Assembly: GCA_947623585.1 (NCBI GenBank)
Contig: CANQHA010000001.1
Coordinates: forward strand, 1-64,000
Length of the DNA: 64,000 bases
Source: an uncultured Clostridia bacterium
GTDB taxonomy: Bacteria; Bacillota; Clostridia; Oscillospirales; Ruminococcaceae
Direction: 5' to 3'
Shown: piece by piece, positions 35,250 through 44,813 of the stretch
Numbering within the stretch: the stretch's first letter is position 1
Layout of the letters: every line of letters begins with the position of its first letter
Notes under the pieces: model-generated
Told to the model about the DNA's origin: nothing
The model's input: only the letters and a program-made list of their open reading frames with translations
Databases searched by the model: none
Translations under genes and position numbers: made by a program

Positions 35250-36496
35250 AGCGCCGCGACGTTGCCGTCATCGGGGGCGGCGCGGCAGGGCTTTTCGCCT
35301 CGTCGGTTTTAGCAGAGGCGGGAAAGACAGTCATAGTTTTCGAGCCTAACCGAACGCTCGGCCGAAAGCTGCGCATCACCGGCAAGGGGCGCTGCAACCT
35401 CACAAACAACTGCTCGGCCGAAGAGGTCATGAAAAACATTTTAAGGAACCCGAAGTTTCTTTACAGCTCGCTTTCAAAAATGCCGCCCGAGCGCATAATG
35501 GCTTGGTTTGAGGCTCACGGCGTGCCCTTGAAGACCGAGCGCGGCAGGCGCGTTTTTCCTCAAAGCGACCGGGCTTCCGACGTTGCCGACGCCATGCAAA
35601 AGGTCTGCGAAAGCGGCGGCGAATGCTTCGTTCGCGAGAAAGCGAGCGAGATAATCGTCGAAAACGGCGCGGCGGTCGGGGTAAAAACGGTCGGCGGCGA
35701 GTATTTTTCGGGCAGCGTGATACTTTCGGCCGGCGGCATGGCTTATCCCAAAACCGGCTCGGACGGAAACGGCTATCGCCTTGCCGAAAGCCTCGGGCAC
35801 ACGCTCGTTCGCCCTCAGCCGTCGCTCGTTCCGATTGAAATAGGCGAGAGCTTTTGCGCCTCGCTTTCGTGCCTTGAGCTGAAAAACGTCGTCCTCAGCC
35901 TTTTTGACCTCTCAAAGCCCAAAAAGCCGATATGGAGCGAGCTCGGAGAGATGACATTTTCGGGCGGCTCGATAGCCGGTCCGCTCGGCATTTCTGCCTC
36001 ATGTCTTATAGACGAAGAAAAATTACGCTGTAAAGGCTATAAACTTGTCATAGATTTCAAACCGGGGCTCACGCCCGAGCAGCTTGATCTAAGACTTCAG
36101 CGAGACATAAAATCGTCGCCTCGGGCTTCTATGTATCAGCTTATGCTAGGGCTTTTGCCCGAGGCTGCGGCAGCGACGGTACTCGAACTTCTTGAAATCG
36201 ACAAAGCCGCGCAATCAGGCGATTTAAGCCGTGAAAAAAGGCTTGAAGCGGCGCGCCTTTTAAAGAACTTTTCACTGACTCCAACGGCGCTCAGACCCTT
36301 CGACGAGGCTATCGTCACCCGAGGGGGAATAAGCGTCGCAGAGATATATCCGCAGAGCATGGAATCAAGGCTTGTAAAGGGATTATACTTTGCAGGCGAG
36401 ATCATCGACTGTGACGGTTTTACCGGCGGATACAACCTCACTGCCGCCTTTTGCGAGGCTTATGCGGCGGCGCAGGACATTATTTTAAACAAGTAA
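35246..36496 (+). CDS. BaiN/HI0933-type FAD-dependent oxidoreductase
   Basis: A 416-residue flavoprotein. The FAD-binding motif is VIGGGAAGLFASSVLAEAG, followed by the family signature RKLRITGKGRCNLTNN. The C-terminal FAD contact is GLYFAGEIIDCDGFTGGYNL. Family members reduce unsaturated substrates; one, BaiN, acts on bile acid intermediates, but that role cannot be assumed. Start GTG 35246, coupled to the regulator by GTGA. Confidence 0.9.
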   Translation: MKRRDVAVIGGGAAGLFASSVLAEAGKTVIVFEPNRTLGRKLRITGKGRCNLTNNCSAEEVMKNILRNPKFLYSSLSKMPPERIMAWFEAHGVPLKTERGRRVFPQSDRASDVADAMQKVCESGGECFVREKASEIIVENGAAVGVKTVGGEYFSGSVILSAGGMAYPKTGSDGNGYRLAESLGHTLVRPQPSLVPIEIGESFCASLSCLELKNVVLSLFDLSKPKKPIWSELGEMTFSGGSIAGPLGISASCLIDEEKLRCKGYKLVIDFKPGLTPEQLDLRLQRDIKSSPRASMYQLMLGLLPEAAAATVLELLEIDKAAQSGDLSREKRLEAARLLKNFSLTPTALRPFDEAIVTRGGISVAEIYPQSMESRLVKGLYFAGEIIDCDGFTGGYNLTAAFCEAYAAAQDIILNK

Positions 36497-36507
36497 GAGG
36501 TAAGAAA

Positions 36508-37809
36508 ATGGGACTTAACTGTGCTATCGACGGCCCGAGCGGAGCCGGAAAATCAACTATCGCAAAAACTCTCGCAAAAAAGCTCGGATTCGTTTATGTT
36601 GACACCGGCGCGCTTTACCGTTCGATTGGGCTTTACGTTTCGCGGCTCGGCTGCGATACAAAATCCGCCGACGAGGTGACCCCGCTTTTAAAAGACATCA
36701 AGGTCGAGCTTCGCTATGTTGACGGCGCTCAGCGGGTTATCTTAAACGGCGAGGACGTCTCGGACTTAATCAGAACGCCCGAGATATCAATGGCTGCTTC
36801 AAACGTTTCCGCGATACCCGCCGTGCGCGATTTCCTGCTCGACCTGCAAAGGGATATCGCTGCGAAAAACGACATCATCATGGACGGCAGGGACATCGGA
36901 ACGGTGATTTTGCCCAACGCCGAGGTCAAGATATTCATGACCGCCTCGGCCGAGGAACGCGCCCGCCGCAGGTTTGAGGAGCTGAAAGCAAAGGGTCAGG
37001 ACGTCGATTACGGCGAGATTTTGAAGGACATCAATCAGCGCGACTATAACGATTCTCACCGCGAGACCGCGCCGCTCCTCAAGGCCGTTGACGCTGTCGA
37101 GCTCGACACCACGAGCATGAGCATAGACGAGGTCGTTGAAAAGATAGAAAATCTGATAGTTTCGGCAAAAGCGGAGGAAGATCGCGGCTTCAAAACTATC
37201 CCCGCGTTTCGCAGGTGGTTTTATGCAATAGTGCGCTTTATCGCGGCGATACCGTTTTACATCGCGTTCAATATCAGGTATGAGGGTCTTGAAAACCGCC
37301 CCGAGCACGGCTCGGTGATACTTGCCGGAAATCACAGGACATGGTTCGACCCGATTCTCATTGCGATCAAGGTAAAATACATTTCGTCTTATATGGCGAA
37401 GTCGGAGCTTTTCGATAATTTCCTGCTCAAATATGTGATAATGGCGGTCCACGGCTTCCCCACAAGGCGCAACAGCGCCGATGTTTCGGCGCTCGGTCTT
37501 GCCGAAAAATATATCCGCAACGGATATAACCTCACTATTTTCCCCGAGGGTACCCGCTCGAAGGACGGAAAGATAGGCAGGGCGAAAAGCGGCGTCGCAT
37601 ATATCGCCTCGACCTGCGGCGTGCCGGTATATCCGGTCGGGATATCCTATAAAGGTCATCTTTGCTTCAGAAGAAAGATAACCGTCAGGTTCGGAAAGCC
37701 CATCATGCCCGAGGATCTTAATATCGCCTCCGTCACAAAGACCGAGCTAAGAGGCGCGGGCGAGAGGATAATGGAAAGAATAGCGAAGTTGGTTGAACAG
37801 GATGCGTAA
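36508..37809 (+). CDS. cmk: Cytidylate kinase fused to 1-acyl-G3P acyltransferase (PlsC)
   Basis: A 433-residue bifunctional protein in one uninterrupted frame. Residues 1-220 are CMP/dCMP kinase: Walker A GPSGAGKST at 9-17, YVDTGALYR, MDGRDIGTVILP. Residues about 235-433 are a PlsC-type acyltransferase with the catalytic HX4D as H276-RTWF-D281 and FPEGTR at 345-350. In many Clostridia cmk and plsC are neighbours; here no stop separates them. I start at ATG 36508, since the upstream ATG lies in the previous gene. It overlaps ispH by eight bases. Confidence 0.92.
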   Translation: MGLNCAIDGPSGAGKSTIAKTLAKKLGFVYVDTGALYRSIGLYVSRLGCDTKSADEVTPLLKDIKVELRYVDGAQRVILNGEDVSDLIRTPEISMAASNVSAIPAVRDFLLDLQRDIAAKNDIIMDGRDIGTVILPNAEVKIFMTASAEERARRRFEELKAKGQDVDYGEILKDINQRDYNDSHRETAPLLKAVDAVELDTTSMSIDEVVEKIENLIVSAKAEEDRGFKTIPAFRRWFYAIVRFIAAIPFYIAFNIRYEGLENRPEHGSVILAGNHRTWFDPILIAIKVKYISSYMAKSELFDNFLLKYVIMAVHGFPTRRNSADVSALGLAEKYIRNGYNLTIFPEGTRSKDGKIGRAKSGVAYIASTCGVPVYPVGISYKGHLCFRRKITVRFGKPIMPEDLNIASVTKTELRGAGERIMERIAKLVEQDA

Positions 37810-39799
37810 AGTTACGGTTGCAAAGACCGCGGGCTTCTGCTTCGGAGTTGACAGGGCGGTCAAGCTCGCCTATGAAACGGCAGAGAGATACGACAGGGTA
37901 TACACCCTCGGCCCGATAATCCACAACCCCGACGTCGTCAAAGACCTTGAGGCGAAGGGCGTTAAAGCTATCGACAGCCTTGACGGTATCACCGCCGAAG
38001 ACACGGTGATAATCCGCTCTCACGGCGTCGGACCCGACGTATATGAAAAGCTGCTCGAGATAGGCGCTCGGGTGGTAGACGCTACCTGCCCTTACGTCAA
38101 AAAGATCCATCAGATAGTCGCAGAGCGTTCCGCGGCGGGGGACGATATCCTCATCGCAGGCGATTCCGACCATCCCGAGGTCAAGGGAATAGTCGGATAT
38201 GCGGGCGAAAACTGCTTTGTTTTTGAAAACGCTGATGACTTGATGAAACTTATAAGAAAAAAATATGAAAATTCTCAAAAAAGTGTTGCAATTCTCTCAC
38301 AAACAACTTATAATATTACTAAGTGGGAAAATTGCAGATCTTTAGCCGAGCAGTTTCCGAACATAACGGTATATGACACCGTGTGCGCGGCGACAGGCAA
38401 AAGGCAATCCGAGGCTCAGACGCTTTCCAAAGAAAACGACGTGATGATAATTGTCGGCGGGTGCAACAGCTCGAACACCAAAAAGCTGTATGACGTTTGC
38501 AGCGAAAACTCCGAATGTTATCTCATCGAAAATGCCGAGGAGCTTAAAAAGATCGATTTTTCCCGCGTGAGGTCCGCGGGGATCTCGGCCGGCGCGTCAA
38601 CTCCGGCGTATATTATTAAGGAGGTACAAAAAACCATGACTGAAATTCTGACAAAGGAAGAAGAGTTCAACTTCGAGGAAGCTATTGAACAGACCTTCAA
38701 GAAAATATATACCGGAAAGAGAGTAAGCGGCATCGTCACTGCGGTCAACCCAACAGAAGTTATCGTAGATATCGGAACCAAGCACACCGGATATATTCCT
38801 CAGTCCGAGCTTTCTTCCGACCCCAATGTAAAGCCTTCCGACGTTGTTTCCGTTGGCGATGAGATTGACGTAATCGTCACCAAGATCAACGACGTCGAGG
38901 GGATCGTCTATCTGTCCAAAAAGCAGGTCGACGCTCAGAAAGGCTATGACGACGTTAAAAAAGCCGCAGATGACGGTTCGACCGTCAGCGGAGTCGTCAC
39001 AAACGTTATCAAGGGCGGCGTAATAGTCGTCGTCTCGGGAATGAGAGTTTTCGTTCCCGCTTCTCAGACCGGCGTAAGAGCCGACGCCAGCCTCGACTCG
39101 CTTCTCAAGCAAACGGTGAACCTCAAGATAATCGAGCTGAACGAGCAGCGCAAACGCGCTGTGGGTTCAATCCGCAAGGTCGCCGCAGAGGAGAGAGCGG
39201 CAAAGCGCGCAGCATTCTTTGAGAACGCCGTCATCGGCTCGACCGTTGAGGGCGAGGTAAAGTCCATAACCGATTACGGAGTATTCGTTGACGTCGGCGG
39301 CGTTGACGGCCTTGTAAGAAAATCCGATCTCACTTGGGCGAGGATCAAGCACCCGTCCGAGGTCGTCTCGGTAGGCGACAGGATCGAGGTCACTATCAAG
39401 GACATCGACCATGAGACCGGCAAGGTTTCTCTCGTTTACAAAAAGCAGGCCGACTATCCGTGGGATATCTTCCGCAACAACTTCGAGCTCGGGCAGGTCG
39501 TTGAGGCCAAGATCGTTTCGATAACCAGCTTCGGCGCCTTCGCTCAGATCATTCCCGGCATCGACGGTCTTATCCACATTTCGCAGATCGCCGATCAGAG
39601 AGTCAATAACGTCGCTGATTTCCTCACCGTAGGCGATGTAGTTACGGCGAAGATCACCGAGTGCGACTTCGAGAAAAAGCGCGTAAGCCTTTCAATCAGA
39701 GCGCTTCTGCCCTCTGCCGAGGAGACCGAGGCCCCAGAAACGGAAGAAGTTTCCGAGACCGCAGGTGAAGAAGCCCCCGAGGCTGAGCCCGCCGAGTAA
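37802..39799 (+). CDS. ispH-rpsA: IspH fused to ribosomal protein S1
   Basis: A 665-residue fusion. Residues 1-278 are 4-hydroxy-3-methylbut-2-enyl diphosphate reductase, the last step of the MEP pathway, with cluster ligands C13, C96 and C195 and HGV/GGCNSSNT motifs. Residues about 303-632 hold four S1 RNA-binding domains (starting near 303, 390, 477 and 562), then an acidic Glu/Pro tail. Such fusions are known in Clostridia. A TTG at 37793 is an alternative start; neither has a strong SD. Codon 279 is an ATG behind a perfect SD, so free S1 may also be made. Confidence 0.94.
   Translation: MRKVTVAKTAGFCFGVDRAVKLAYETAERYDRVYTLGPIIHNPDVVKDLEAKGVKAIDSLDGITAEDTVIIRSHGVGPDVYEKLLEIGARVVDATCPYVKKIHQIVAERSAAGDDILIAGDSDHPEVKGIVGYAGENCFVFENADDLMKLIRKKYENSQKSVAILSQTTYNITKWENCRSLAEQFPNITVYDTVCAATGKRQSEAQTLSKENDVMIIVGGCNSSNTKKLYDVCSENSECYLIENAEELKKIDFSRVRSAGISAGASTPAYIIKEVQKTMTEILTKEEEFNFEEAIEQTFKKIYTGKRVSGIVTAVNPTEVIVDIGTKHTGYIPQSELSSDPNVKPSDVVSVGDEIDVIVTKINDVEGIVYLSKKQVDAQKGYDDVKKAADDGSTVSGVVTNVIKGGVIVVVSGMRVFVPASQTGVRADASLDSLLKQTVNLKIIELNEQRKRAVGSIRKVAAEERAAKRAAFFENAVIGSTVEGEVKSITDYGVFVDVGGVDGLVRKSDLTWARIKHPSEVVSVGDRIEVTIKDIDHETGKVSLVYKKQADYPWDIFRNNFELGQVVEAKIVSITSFGAFAQIIPGIDGLIHISQIADQRVNNVADFLTVGDVVTAKITECDFEKKRVSLSIRALLPSAEETEAPETEEVSETAGEEAPEAEPAE
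38286..38314 (+). promoter_or_regulatory. Internal promoter inside ispH, upstream of the S1 part
   Basis: TTGCAA at 38286-38291, 17 bases, then TATAAT at 38309-38314. It lies in an AT-rich patch (about 38236-38343) in an otherwise GC-balanced gene. Transcripts would start near 38321, about 315 nt ahead of the internal SD/ATG for S1. Confidence 0.55.
38618..38638 (+). promoter_or_regulatory. Internal SD and ATG for free ribosomal protein S1
   Basis: AAGGAGG at 38618-38624 is followed by an in-frame ATG at 38636, at codon 279 of the fusion. The spacing is 11 bases, slightly long. Initiation here would give a 387-residue protein consisting of the four S1 domains and acidic tail. The SD coincides with codons for the IspH C-terminal Lys-Glu-Val. 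Confidence 0.55.
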
Positions 39800-39815
39800 T
39801 TCATTTCAAATCTGT

Positions 39816-39852
39816 GCGGCAGGGGAATATCTCTCCTGCCGCGGTTCTTTTA
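39816..39852 (+). terminator. Terminator after ispH-rpsA
   Basis: GCGGCAGGGGA (39816-39826) pairs with TCTCCTGCCGC (39832-39842) with one wobble around a five-base loop, followed by GGTTCTTTT. Confidence 0.8.
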
Positions 39853-39889
39853 AAAATATTAAAATTGGGTTACAGTTTTTTGTTTTCTA

Positions 39890-39918
39890 TTAACATTTCT
39901 GAAAAAATCTGCTATAAT
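39890..39918 (+). promoter_or_regulatory. Promoter of the class A PBP gene
   Basis: TTAACA at 39890-39895, 17 bases, then TATAAT at 39913-39918. Transcription should begin near 39925, which rules out the upstream in-frame TTG at 39924 as a normal start codon. Confidence 0.75.
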
Positions 39919-39980
39919 CCGAATTGAGCCGGTTTTTCGGCAAAAAGAAGTGTAAGATCTCTGCGAAAGGAGAGACGTTT

Positions 39981-42308
39981 TTGGAAAAGTTCGCGCACTT
40001 TCTGAAAAAGGCGAAGAAGATCTCCGGCGTCATAATGCGTCCGGTCAAAAAGGTTTTAGGTGTTTTCGGAACCGCGATGCTGTGCATTTTTCTCATCGCC
40101 GTTATTTCGCTAATGATAATCGGTTCGGCGTTTACCGTTTATGTCGTCAATCTCATGGAGGGCACCTCCGAGATATCTCTTGACAATATGTCCTCGAGCT
40201 ACGCTACTTATATCCTCGCTCAGGGCGAAGACGGCGAGTGGCGGACTTATGATATTTTGACCAACGAGGGCGAAAAAAGAACTTGGTGCAGCCTTGAAAA
40301 TATCCCGCAGTATGTTCAGGACGCTTTCGTATATTCCGAGGACGAGCGCTTTTACGATCACGACGGCGTTGATTTTCAGGGAATACTGGCTGCGGTAAGG
40401 GATATAATCAAAGGCGACAAGCGCGGCGCTTCGACCATCACCCAGCAGACTATAAAAAACGTCACCGGCGACGACGATGTTGACGGTTACGAGGGCGTAG
40501 CAAGAAAGCTCAGAGAAATTTACCGCGCGGTGCAGCTTGAAAAAAACTACACCAAGGACGATATCCTCGAGACCTATCTCAACCTCGTTTCGCTTAACAA
40601 CAACATCTACGGCGTTCAGGCGGCGGCAAACTATTATTTCAACAAAGACGTTTCGCAGCTCAGCATCAGCGAGGCTGCCTGCATCGCCGCGATAACGAGA
40701 AGCCCCACCGCGAACGACCCCATAAAGCACGCCGAAAAGAACTTCGAGCGCAAACAGTATATCCTCGGCAAAATGCTCGAGAACGGCGCGATATCATCCG
40801 AAGAATACGAAGCCGCGCTCGTCGAGGAAATGGACCTCAAGGGCAGCATGGTATATATATCCGACGGCAGCGAGGAGGACGACACCTCCGAGCTTTCGGC
40901 GTATGACAATTTCAACAACGTTTCCTCTTATTACGTTGACGCCGTAATAAATCAGTGCGTCGAGATCTTCATGAACAAATACGGCATCACTTGGCAGGAA
41001 GCCTATCAAAAGCTGCGTTCGGGCGGCTATACTATTTACACCTGCGTCGATCTTGACATTCAGAAGCAGCTCGAAGAAAAATACCTCGATTATTACACCT
41101 TCGACGAGGACGGCGACACCGATATTCCTCAGAGCGCGTTTATATGCATGGATTATCAGGGCAGAGTGCTCGGGGTGGTCGGCGGAATCGGCGAAAAGGA
41201 AAGCCCGCTTTGCCTAAATCGCGCAACTCAATCGACCCGCCAGCCCGGTTCGTCGATAAAGCCCCTCGCTTCATATTCTCTCGCAATAGAAAACGATCTG
41301 ATAACTTGGTCGTCTCAGTTTTTAGACGCGCCGCTCCTCTTTGAGGACGCCTCGGCCGAAAACGGATATCTCGTCTGGCCGGTAAACTATTCCACCTCGA
41401 ACACCCGCACCGGCTGGACCTATGAATACAACTTTACCTATCAGTGTCTCCAGCGGTCTTTGAACACCACCGCCGCGCAGATAGTCGAAATGCTGACGCC
41501 CTCGGCGTGCTTCGACCAGCTTTATTACAAGCTGCATTTAAACACCCTTGCGCTTTATCAGAACGGCAGCACCGACGTTGCCCGTTCTCCGATGTCTGTC
41601 GGAGCCTTAACCAACGGCGTTATTCTTAAAGACATCGTCACCGCATATCAGATCTTCGGAAACGGCGGTCAGTATTACGATTCTACCTTTGTTTCAAGAA
41701 TTCTTGACAACAGCGGCGAGGCAGTATATACCCACAACTTCATCGGCGAAATGGTCATCTCCGAAAGCTCGGCTTATGTCATGAACCGCATGATGGAGAC
41801 CGTTGTTTCAAGCTCGAGAGGAACGGGTCGAGCAGCGCGCCTCGACGGCGTTGAGCTTATCGCAAAGACCGGCACCACAAACGATTGGAAGGACGTTTGG
41901 TTTATCGGCTGCACCCCCGAATATGTCACCGGTCTTTGGGTCGGATATGACATTCCGGCCGACATCGGAACCGACATCAGCTCGGCGGTCATCTGGAAAA
42001 ACGTCTTCGGAGACATTGCCGAGGCCGAGGAGCTCAAAACCTTCAAGGAATCGGGCGACGTTGTGCAGCGCCAGTATTGCACCGAAACCGGCCTCGTCGC
42101 CGGGCCGAACTGCACCTCCACCTCGACGGGGTTCTATAAGAGAACGAATATCCCGGGCGTCTGTTCGGGCAACCACATCAAGCCCGAGCTTGACACCTCC
42201 AAGCGAATCGTCATCGTTACCGACGGCGTTGACACCAACGAATACGAGGAGCTCACCGGCAACCACTATACCTACGTCTTCAATATTTTAAGCGACGGAA
42301 GCTATTAA
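39981..42308 (+). CDS. Class A penicillin-binding protein (PBP1A-like)
   Basis: A bifunctional peptidoglycan synthase of about 775 residues. A membrane helix at about residues 28-58 is followed by a GT51 glycosyltransferase domain (SEDERFYDHDGVDF, KRGASTITQQTIKN). The transpeptidase domain has active-site SxxK in QPGSSIKPL, SLN in QRSLNTTA and KTGTTNDWK. A short C-terminal tail follows. I chose TTG 39981 because AAAGGAG lies about ten bases upstream. Confidence 0.93.
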   Translation: MEKFAHFLKKAKKISGVIMRPVKKVLGVFGTAMLCIFLIAVISLMIIGSAFTVYVVNLMEGTSEISLDNMSSSYATYILAQGEDGEWRTYDILTNEGEKRTWCSLENIPQYVQDAFVYSEDERFYDHDGVDFQGILAAVRDIIKGDKRGASTITQQTIKNVTGDDDVDGYEGVARKLREIYRAVQLEKNYTKDDILETYLNLVSLNNNIYGVQAAANYYFNKDVSQLSISEAACIAAITRSPTANDPIKHAEKNFERKQYILGKMLENGAISSEEYEAALVEEMDLKGSMVYISDGSEEDDTSELSAYDNFNNVSSYYVDAVINQCVEIFMNKYGITWQEAYQKLRSGGYTIYTCVDLDIQKQLEEKYLDYYTFDEDGDTDIPQSAFICMDYQGRVLGVVGGIGEKESPLCLNRATQSTRQPGSSIKPLASYSLAIENDLITWSSQFLDAPLLFEDASAENGYLVWPVNYSTSNTRTGWTYEYNFTYQCLQRSLNTTAAQIVEMLTPSACFDQLYYKLHLNTLALYQNGSTDVARSPMSVGALTNGVILKDIVTAYQIFGNGGQYYDSTFVSRILDNSGEAVYTHNFIGEMVISESSAYVMNRMMETVVSSSRGTGRAARLDGVELIAKTGTTNDWKDVWFIGCTPEYVTGLWVGYDIPADIGTDISSAVIWKNVFGDIAEAEELKTFKESGDVVQRQYCTETGLVAGPNCTSTSTGFYKRTNIPGVCSGNHIKPELDTSKRIVIVTDGVDTNEYEELTGNHYTYVFNILSDGSY

Positions 42309-42318
42309 AAAACCAAAG

Positions 42319-42345
42319 CCGTTGCCGTTTCGGCGGCGGTTTTTT
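42319..42345 (+). terminator. Terminator after the PBP gene
   Basis: CCGTTGCCG (42319-42327), a TTT loop, CGGCGGCGG (42331-42339) and six T. The next gene starts 17 bases later, so it depends on read-through or an unseen promoter. Confidence 0.72.
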
Positions 42346-42361
42346 GGTGAAAGGAAGAATT

Positions 42362-43465
42362 ATGAGACTTTGCTGCCCCTGCCATTTCGGGCTTGAAAGC
42401 ACGCTTTCATTCAAGATCAAAAAAATAGGCGGTGAAAACCTTAAAGTCAGCGACGGAAGAATAGGCTTCGACGGCGATATTTCGCTTCTTGCAAGGGCTA
42501 ATATCCGCCTTGCGACCGCCGAGAGGGTTCTTATCGAGCTCGGCAGCTTTCACGCCGACAGCTTCGACGAGCTTTTCGAGAACGTCAGGCGCCTTCCCTT
42601 TGAGGAATTCATCGGAAAAACCGACGCATTTCCGGTCAAGGGTCACAGCTTAAAATCAAAGCTGCACAGCGTTCCCGACTGCCAGGCGATAATAAAAAAA
42701 GCCGCGGTAGAGCGGCTCAAAAGCGTTTACGGCATATCCCGCTTCGAGGAGACGGGTCCGAAGCACCAGATACAGTTCACGATTTTAAAAGACGAGGCGA
42801 CGGTATATCTTGACGCCTCGGGCGAGGGGCTTCACAAGCGGGGTTACAGAAAAACCTCGAACGACGCGCCGATAAAAGAGACGCTTGCGGCGGGCATCGT
42901 CGATCTTGCCCATGTCAGAGGCGACAGCGTCGTAGTCGATCCTATGTGCGGCAGCGGCACGCTTCTTATCGAGTCGGCTTACAAGGCTTTGGGCATAGCC
43001 CCGGGGCTTAAACGCTCATTTTCGGCCGAAAAGTGGAGCTGCATACCGAGCGGCGTTTTTCAAGCCGAGCGCGAGGCCGCCGCAGCCGCCGAAAGAGAGA
43101 GCGTTTTCAAAGCGTTCGGGTTCGACGTTGACCCATTTGCGGTCTCGCTGAGCAGATCAAACAGCAAAGCGGCGGGGGTCTCTGAGCGCATATCGGTTAT
43201 GCAGCGCGACATCAAAGACCACGTTCCGATCGACGGCGCGATAACTATCTGCAACCCGCCCTACGGCGAGCGAATGCTCGAAGTGCGACAAGCCGAGGAG
43301 CTTTACAGGCTGATGGGTCAAAAGCTGCGCCCCTCAAAAAGCAACCCCTGCTATATAATCTCCCCGCACGAGGAGTTCGAGACCTTCTTCGGCAAAAAAG
43401 CCGACAAAAAGCGAAAACTCTACAACGGAATGCTTAAATGCCAGCTTTATATGTACTATCTTTGA
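42362..43465 (+). CDS. RlmL/RlmK-like 23S rRNA (guanine-N2) methyltransferase
   Basis: A 367-residue enzyme of the YpsC/RlmL type. An N-terminal ferredoxin-like plus THUMP region (residues 1-155) binds RNA. The SAM domain has VVDPMCGSGTLLIESAY and the amino-methylating motif NPPYGERM. It is predicted to methylate guanine N2 of 23S rRNA. ATG 42362 has AAAGGAAG upstream. Its last ten bases overlap the convergent mtaB gene. Confidence 0.9.
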   Translation: MRLCCPCHFGLESTLSFKIKKIGGENLKVSDGRIGFDGDISLLARANIRLATAERVLIELGSFHADSFDELFENVRRLPFEEFIGKTDAFPVKGHSLKSKLHSVPDCQAIIKKAAVERLKSVYGISRFEETGPKHQIQFTILKDEATVYLDASGEGLHKRGYRKTSNDAPIKETLAAGIVDLAHVRGDSVVVDPMCGSGTLLIESAYKALGIAPGLKRSFSAEKWSCIPSGVFQAEREAAAAAERESVFKAFGFDVDPFAVSLSRSNSKAAGVSERISVMQRDIKDHVPIDGAITICNPPYGERMLEVRQAEELYRLMGQKLRPSKSNPCYIISPHEEFETFFGKKADKKRKLYNGMLKCQLYMYYL

Positions 43466-44745
43466 ATAATTTCGCCGAAAAGGCTTTCGCCGTCGCTGCC
43501 GGTGATGACGACGTTCTCGGTTTGGCGAAACAGAGTATCTGTAAACCTTTTAACCTTTACAACGCAGTAATTCCTTGAATGCCCCTGATGAAATTCGGGG
43601 GATTTTTCTTTCTCGAACAAAACCTCGACGGTGCTACCAACAAGCCCAGAAAGATAGCTTTTTCTGCTTTCCGATACCGCCTCCGACATCGCTTTTGCGC
43701 GCCGTTCCTTTATGCTGCCCGGAACCTGATCCGAGCGCAGGGCGGCGGGGGTGCCCTTTCTCGGCGAATAGGGGAATATGTGCGCGTCTGCAAAGGCAAT
43801 TTGCTTTACAAACTCGAGCGACTCCTTAAAGCCCTCCTCGCTTTCGCCGGGAAAGCCCACCATGATATCGGTCGTTATCGCGCAGCCGGGGAAATGCTTC
43901 CTCAGAGACGAAACTATTGTAAAGTATTCCGCCTTGTCATACTTTCTTCTCATCTCTTTGAGGGTCTTGTCGCAGCCGCTTTGAAGCGCAAGGTGAAAAT
44001 GCGGGCAGAGATTTTTATTTTTCGCAAGCCTTTCGATGATATCCCGGCTCAAAAGCTCGGGCTCAAGCGAACCGAGGCGAACGCGCTCGGCGCCGCTTTC
44101 GCAGACCGCCTTAACGGCGTCCGAAAGATCCGAATCGCCGCCCTTTCCATAGTCCGAGAGGTTTATCCCGACTACCACAAGCTCCTTATGTCCCGATCTT
44201 ACGAGCGCTTCGGCCTCCTCTTTTATCTTTTCAAGCGGCTTAAAGCGCGAGCGCCCTCTGGCATAGGGGATTATGCAGTACGAGCAAAAGCGGTCGCAGC
44301 CGTCCTGAATCTTGATTATCCCGCGGGTCTTTTTTGAAAAAGCCGTTACCTCCTCCTCGGGGTAGTCCCGATTCTCCGGCGTTTTTTCAAATATCGGCGC
44401 TTTCTGCTCAAAAAATCTCGCTACAAGCTCCGGCAGGCGGTTTTTGTCGGCGTTTCCGACGACGATATCTGCCTCGGGAAGCTCGCTCAAAGGGTCTGAG
44501 ACCACCTCGGCATAGCAGCCGCAAACCGCTATCACCGCGCTTTTATTTTCGCGGCGAAGCCGGTGCAGCAGCTTTCTCAGCTTAAGATCCGACTGCGCCG
44601 TGACCGTGCAGGTGTTAATAACGATGATATCGGCGTTTGAGCCCTGCTCGGCGGTTTTGAAGCCGTTTTTTTCAAACGACTCTCTGATAAGCTCGGTCTC
44701 GTATTGATTTACCTTGCAGCCGAAGGTGTAATATGCAACAGGCAT
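43456..44745 (-). CDS. mtaB: tRNA t6A37 methylthiotransferase MtaB
   Basis: A 429-residue radical-SAM enzyme making ms2t6A at position 37 of ANN-decoding tRNAs. The N-terminal cluster domain has C10 (YYTFGCKVNQYETE), NTCTVT and CGCYAE. The radical SAM cluster motif is CDRFCSYCIIPYARG. A TRAM domain forms the C-terminus. ATG 44745 follows AAAGGAAAAGG; the longer frame would overlap the HPr promoter region. Confidence 0.94.
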   Translation of the reverse strand: MPVAYYTFGCKVNQYETELIRESFEKNGFKTAEQGSNADIIVINTCTVTAQSDLKLRKLLHRLRRENKSAVIAVCGCYAEVVSDPLSELPEADIVVGNADKNRLPELVARFFEQKAPIFEKTPENRDYPEEEVTAFSKKTRGIIKIQDGCDRFCSYCIIPYARGRSRFKPLEKIKEEAEALVRSGHKELVVVGINLSDYGKGGDSDLSDAVKAVCESGAERVRLGSLEPELLSRDIIERLAKNKNLCPHFHLALQSGCDKTLKEMRRKYDKAEYFTIVSSLRKHFPGCAITTDIMVGFPGESEEGFKESLEFVKQIAFADAHIFPYSPRKGTPAALRSDQVPGSIKERRAKAMSEAVSESRKSYLSGLVGSTVEVLFEKEKSPEFHQGHSRNYCVVKVKRFTDTLFRQTENVVITGSDGESLFGEIIQR

Positions 44746-44813
44746 GACCTTTCCTTTTCTTTCCGTTTGAATTTTGATAGAACGCCGAATTTGCAAAATC
44801 TGTGAAAAATTGC

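Noticed and set aside
38236-38343. AT-rich patch in ispH as an inserted element
   Set aside because: The frame and IspH conservation continue through it with no flanking repeats; better explained by the internal promoter or codon drift.
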